Shown here: piece after piece, positions 5,440-5,862 of the stretch
Layout: every line of letters starts with the position of its first letter
Position numbering within the stretch: position 1 is the stretch's first letter
From: Thermoplasmata archaeon
GTDB lineage: Archaea; Thermoplasmatota; E2; UBA202; JdFR-43
Length of the DNA: 5,862 nucleotides
Direction: 5' to 3'
NCBI GenBank assembly: GCA_021158865.1
Contig: JAGGSX010000037.1
Location: forward strand, 1-5,862
Made by a program: the position numbers and the translations under genes
Notes under the pieces: generated by a model
Seen by the model: only the letters and a program-made list of their open reading frames with translations
What the model was told of the DNA's origin: nothing
Databases searched by the model: none

Positions 5440-5862
5440 ATGGATAATACAGATTGGCTCAATGAATTCAAAAAAATTTATCCTAAAAAATTTGTTGATG
5501 CAAAAGATGCATTCTCTCACATCCATAGAGGAGATAGAATATTTATTGGAACGGGTTGCGGAGAGCCTGTTTATTTAGTTAGAGAGATTATTGCTTATAT
5601 TGAAGGTTATCCAAAAGCTTTTGTTGATGCTGAAGTAATCCATATATGGACTTTAGGGCTTGCTCCTTACACTGAAGAGAAATTCAAGAGAAATTTTAGG
5701 CACAATGCATTTTTTATTGGAGCAAATACAAGGAAAGCAGTAAATGAAGGGTTGGCTGATTACACGCCAATTTTTCTTTCAAAAGTTCCAGATTTGTTTA
5801 GAAGAAAAATAATTCCAATAGATGTTGCATTGATACAGCTTTCTCCTCCAGACAAACATGGT
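5440..5862 (+). CDS. Acetyl-CoA hydrolase / CoA-transferase (4-hydroxybutyrate CoA-transferase type), N-terminal part
   Basis: The 141 residues visible start MDNTDWLNEFKKIYPKKFVD and run off the window in frame. They match the N-terminal domain of the acetyl-CoA hydrolase/transferase (cat1/4-hydroxybutyrate CoA-transferase) family: GDRIFIGTGCGEP (31-43), VIHIWTLGLAPYT, the block FRHNAFFIGANTRKAVNEG (86-104), ADYTPIFLSKVP and DVALIQLSPPDKHG. Such enzymes move CoA between carboxylic acids through a glutamyl-CoA intermediate, or hydrolyse acyl-CoA. The catalytic Glu lies in the C-terminal half and is outside the window, so transferase and hydrolase cannot be separated here. ATG 5440 is chosen because family similarity begins within the first 20 residues and a TATA-like box lies about 26 bases upstream. 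A different ORF at 5393-5578 overlaps it out of frame and is a shadow. Its place after the acyl-CoA synthetase supports a role in acid fermentation. Confidence 0.88.
   Translation, partial: MDNTDWLNEFKKIYPKKFVDAKDAFSHIHRGDRIFIGTGCGEPVYLVREIIAYIEGYPKAFVDAEVIHIWTLGLAPYTEEKFKRNFRHNAFFIGANTRKAVNEGLADYTPIFLSKVPDLFRRKIIPIDVALIQLSPPDKHG

Noticed and set aside
5393..5578. Plus-strand ORF of 61 codons after the synthetase
   Set aside because: It overlaps the start of the CoA-transferase in another frame, and the CoA-transferase frame matches its family from the beginning.

Overview
The window looks like a chromosomal piece of an archaeon. It is AT-rich, Arg is mostly AGA/AGG, an Lrp/AsnC-type regulator is present, and archaeal TATA-like boxes sit about 25 bases before two start codons, as expected for leaderless mRNAs. 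An ADP-forming acyl-CoA synthetase of the archaeal fused type and a gingipain-like (C25) peptidase suggest a peptide-fermenting archaeon, possibly Thermoplasmatota-like (for example DHVE2 or MBG-D relatives). The lineage is inference only.

Layout: (1) 2-1198 (+) is the 3' part of a large C25/caspase-fold peptidase that begins outside the window. (2) 1255-1779 (-) is an Lrp/AsnC-family regulator, convergent with the peptidase. (3) 1780-1857 is a 78-base divergent promoter region made of nested inverted repeats around a TATA box. (4) 1858-1995 (+) is a previously unlisted 45-codon small ORF, probably leaderless, which overlaps the start of the next gene by 14 bases. (5) 1982-2376 plus 3838-5389 (+) is one gene for a 648-residue fused alpha-beta ADP-forming acyl-CoA synthetase. 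A 1452-bp insertion sequence at 2377-3828 splits it. The element has imperfect 19-bp terminal inverted repeats, a 9-bp target duplication, and a DDE transposase on the minus strand in two overlapping frames. (6) 5440-5862 (+) is the 5' part of an acetyl-CoA hydrolase/CoA-transferase gene that runs off the window.

How the genes fit together: an exported protease could supply amino acids, whose 2-oxoacid oxidation yields acyl-CoAs. The synthetase would convert these to acid plus ATP, and the CoA-transferase would move CoA between acids. The divergent Lrp-type regulator could control the synthetase through the shared operator. The insertion separates the CoA-binding domain from the rest of the synthetase at the domain linker, so in this genome copy the enzyme is either lost, present as two pieces, or restored by excision. 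I found no CRISPR array, tRNA, rRNA, or convincing new defence or mobile system beyond this element.
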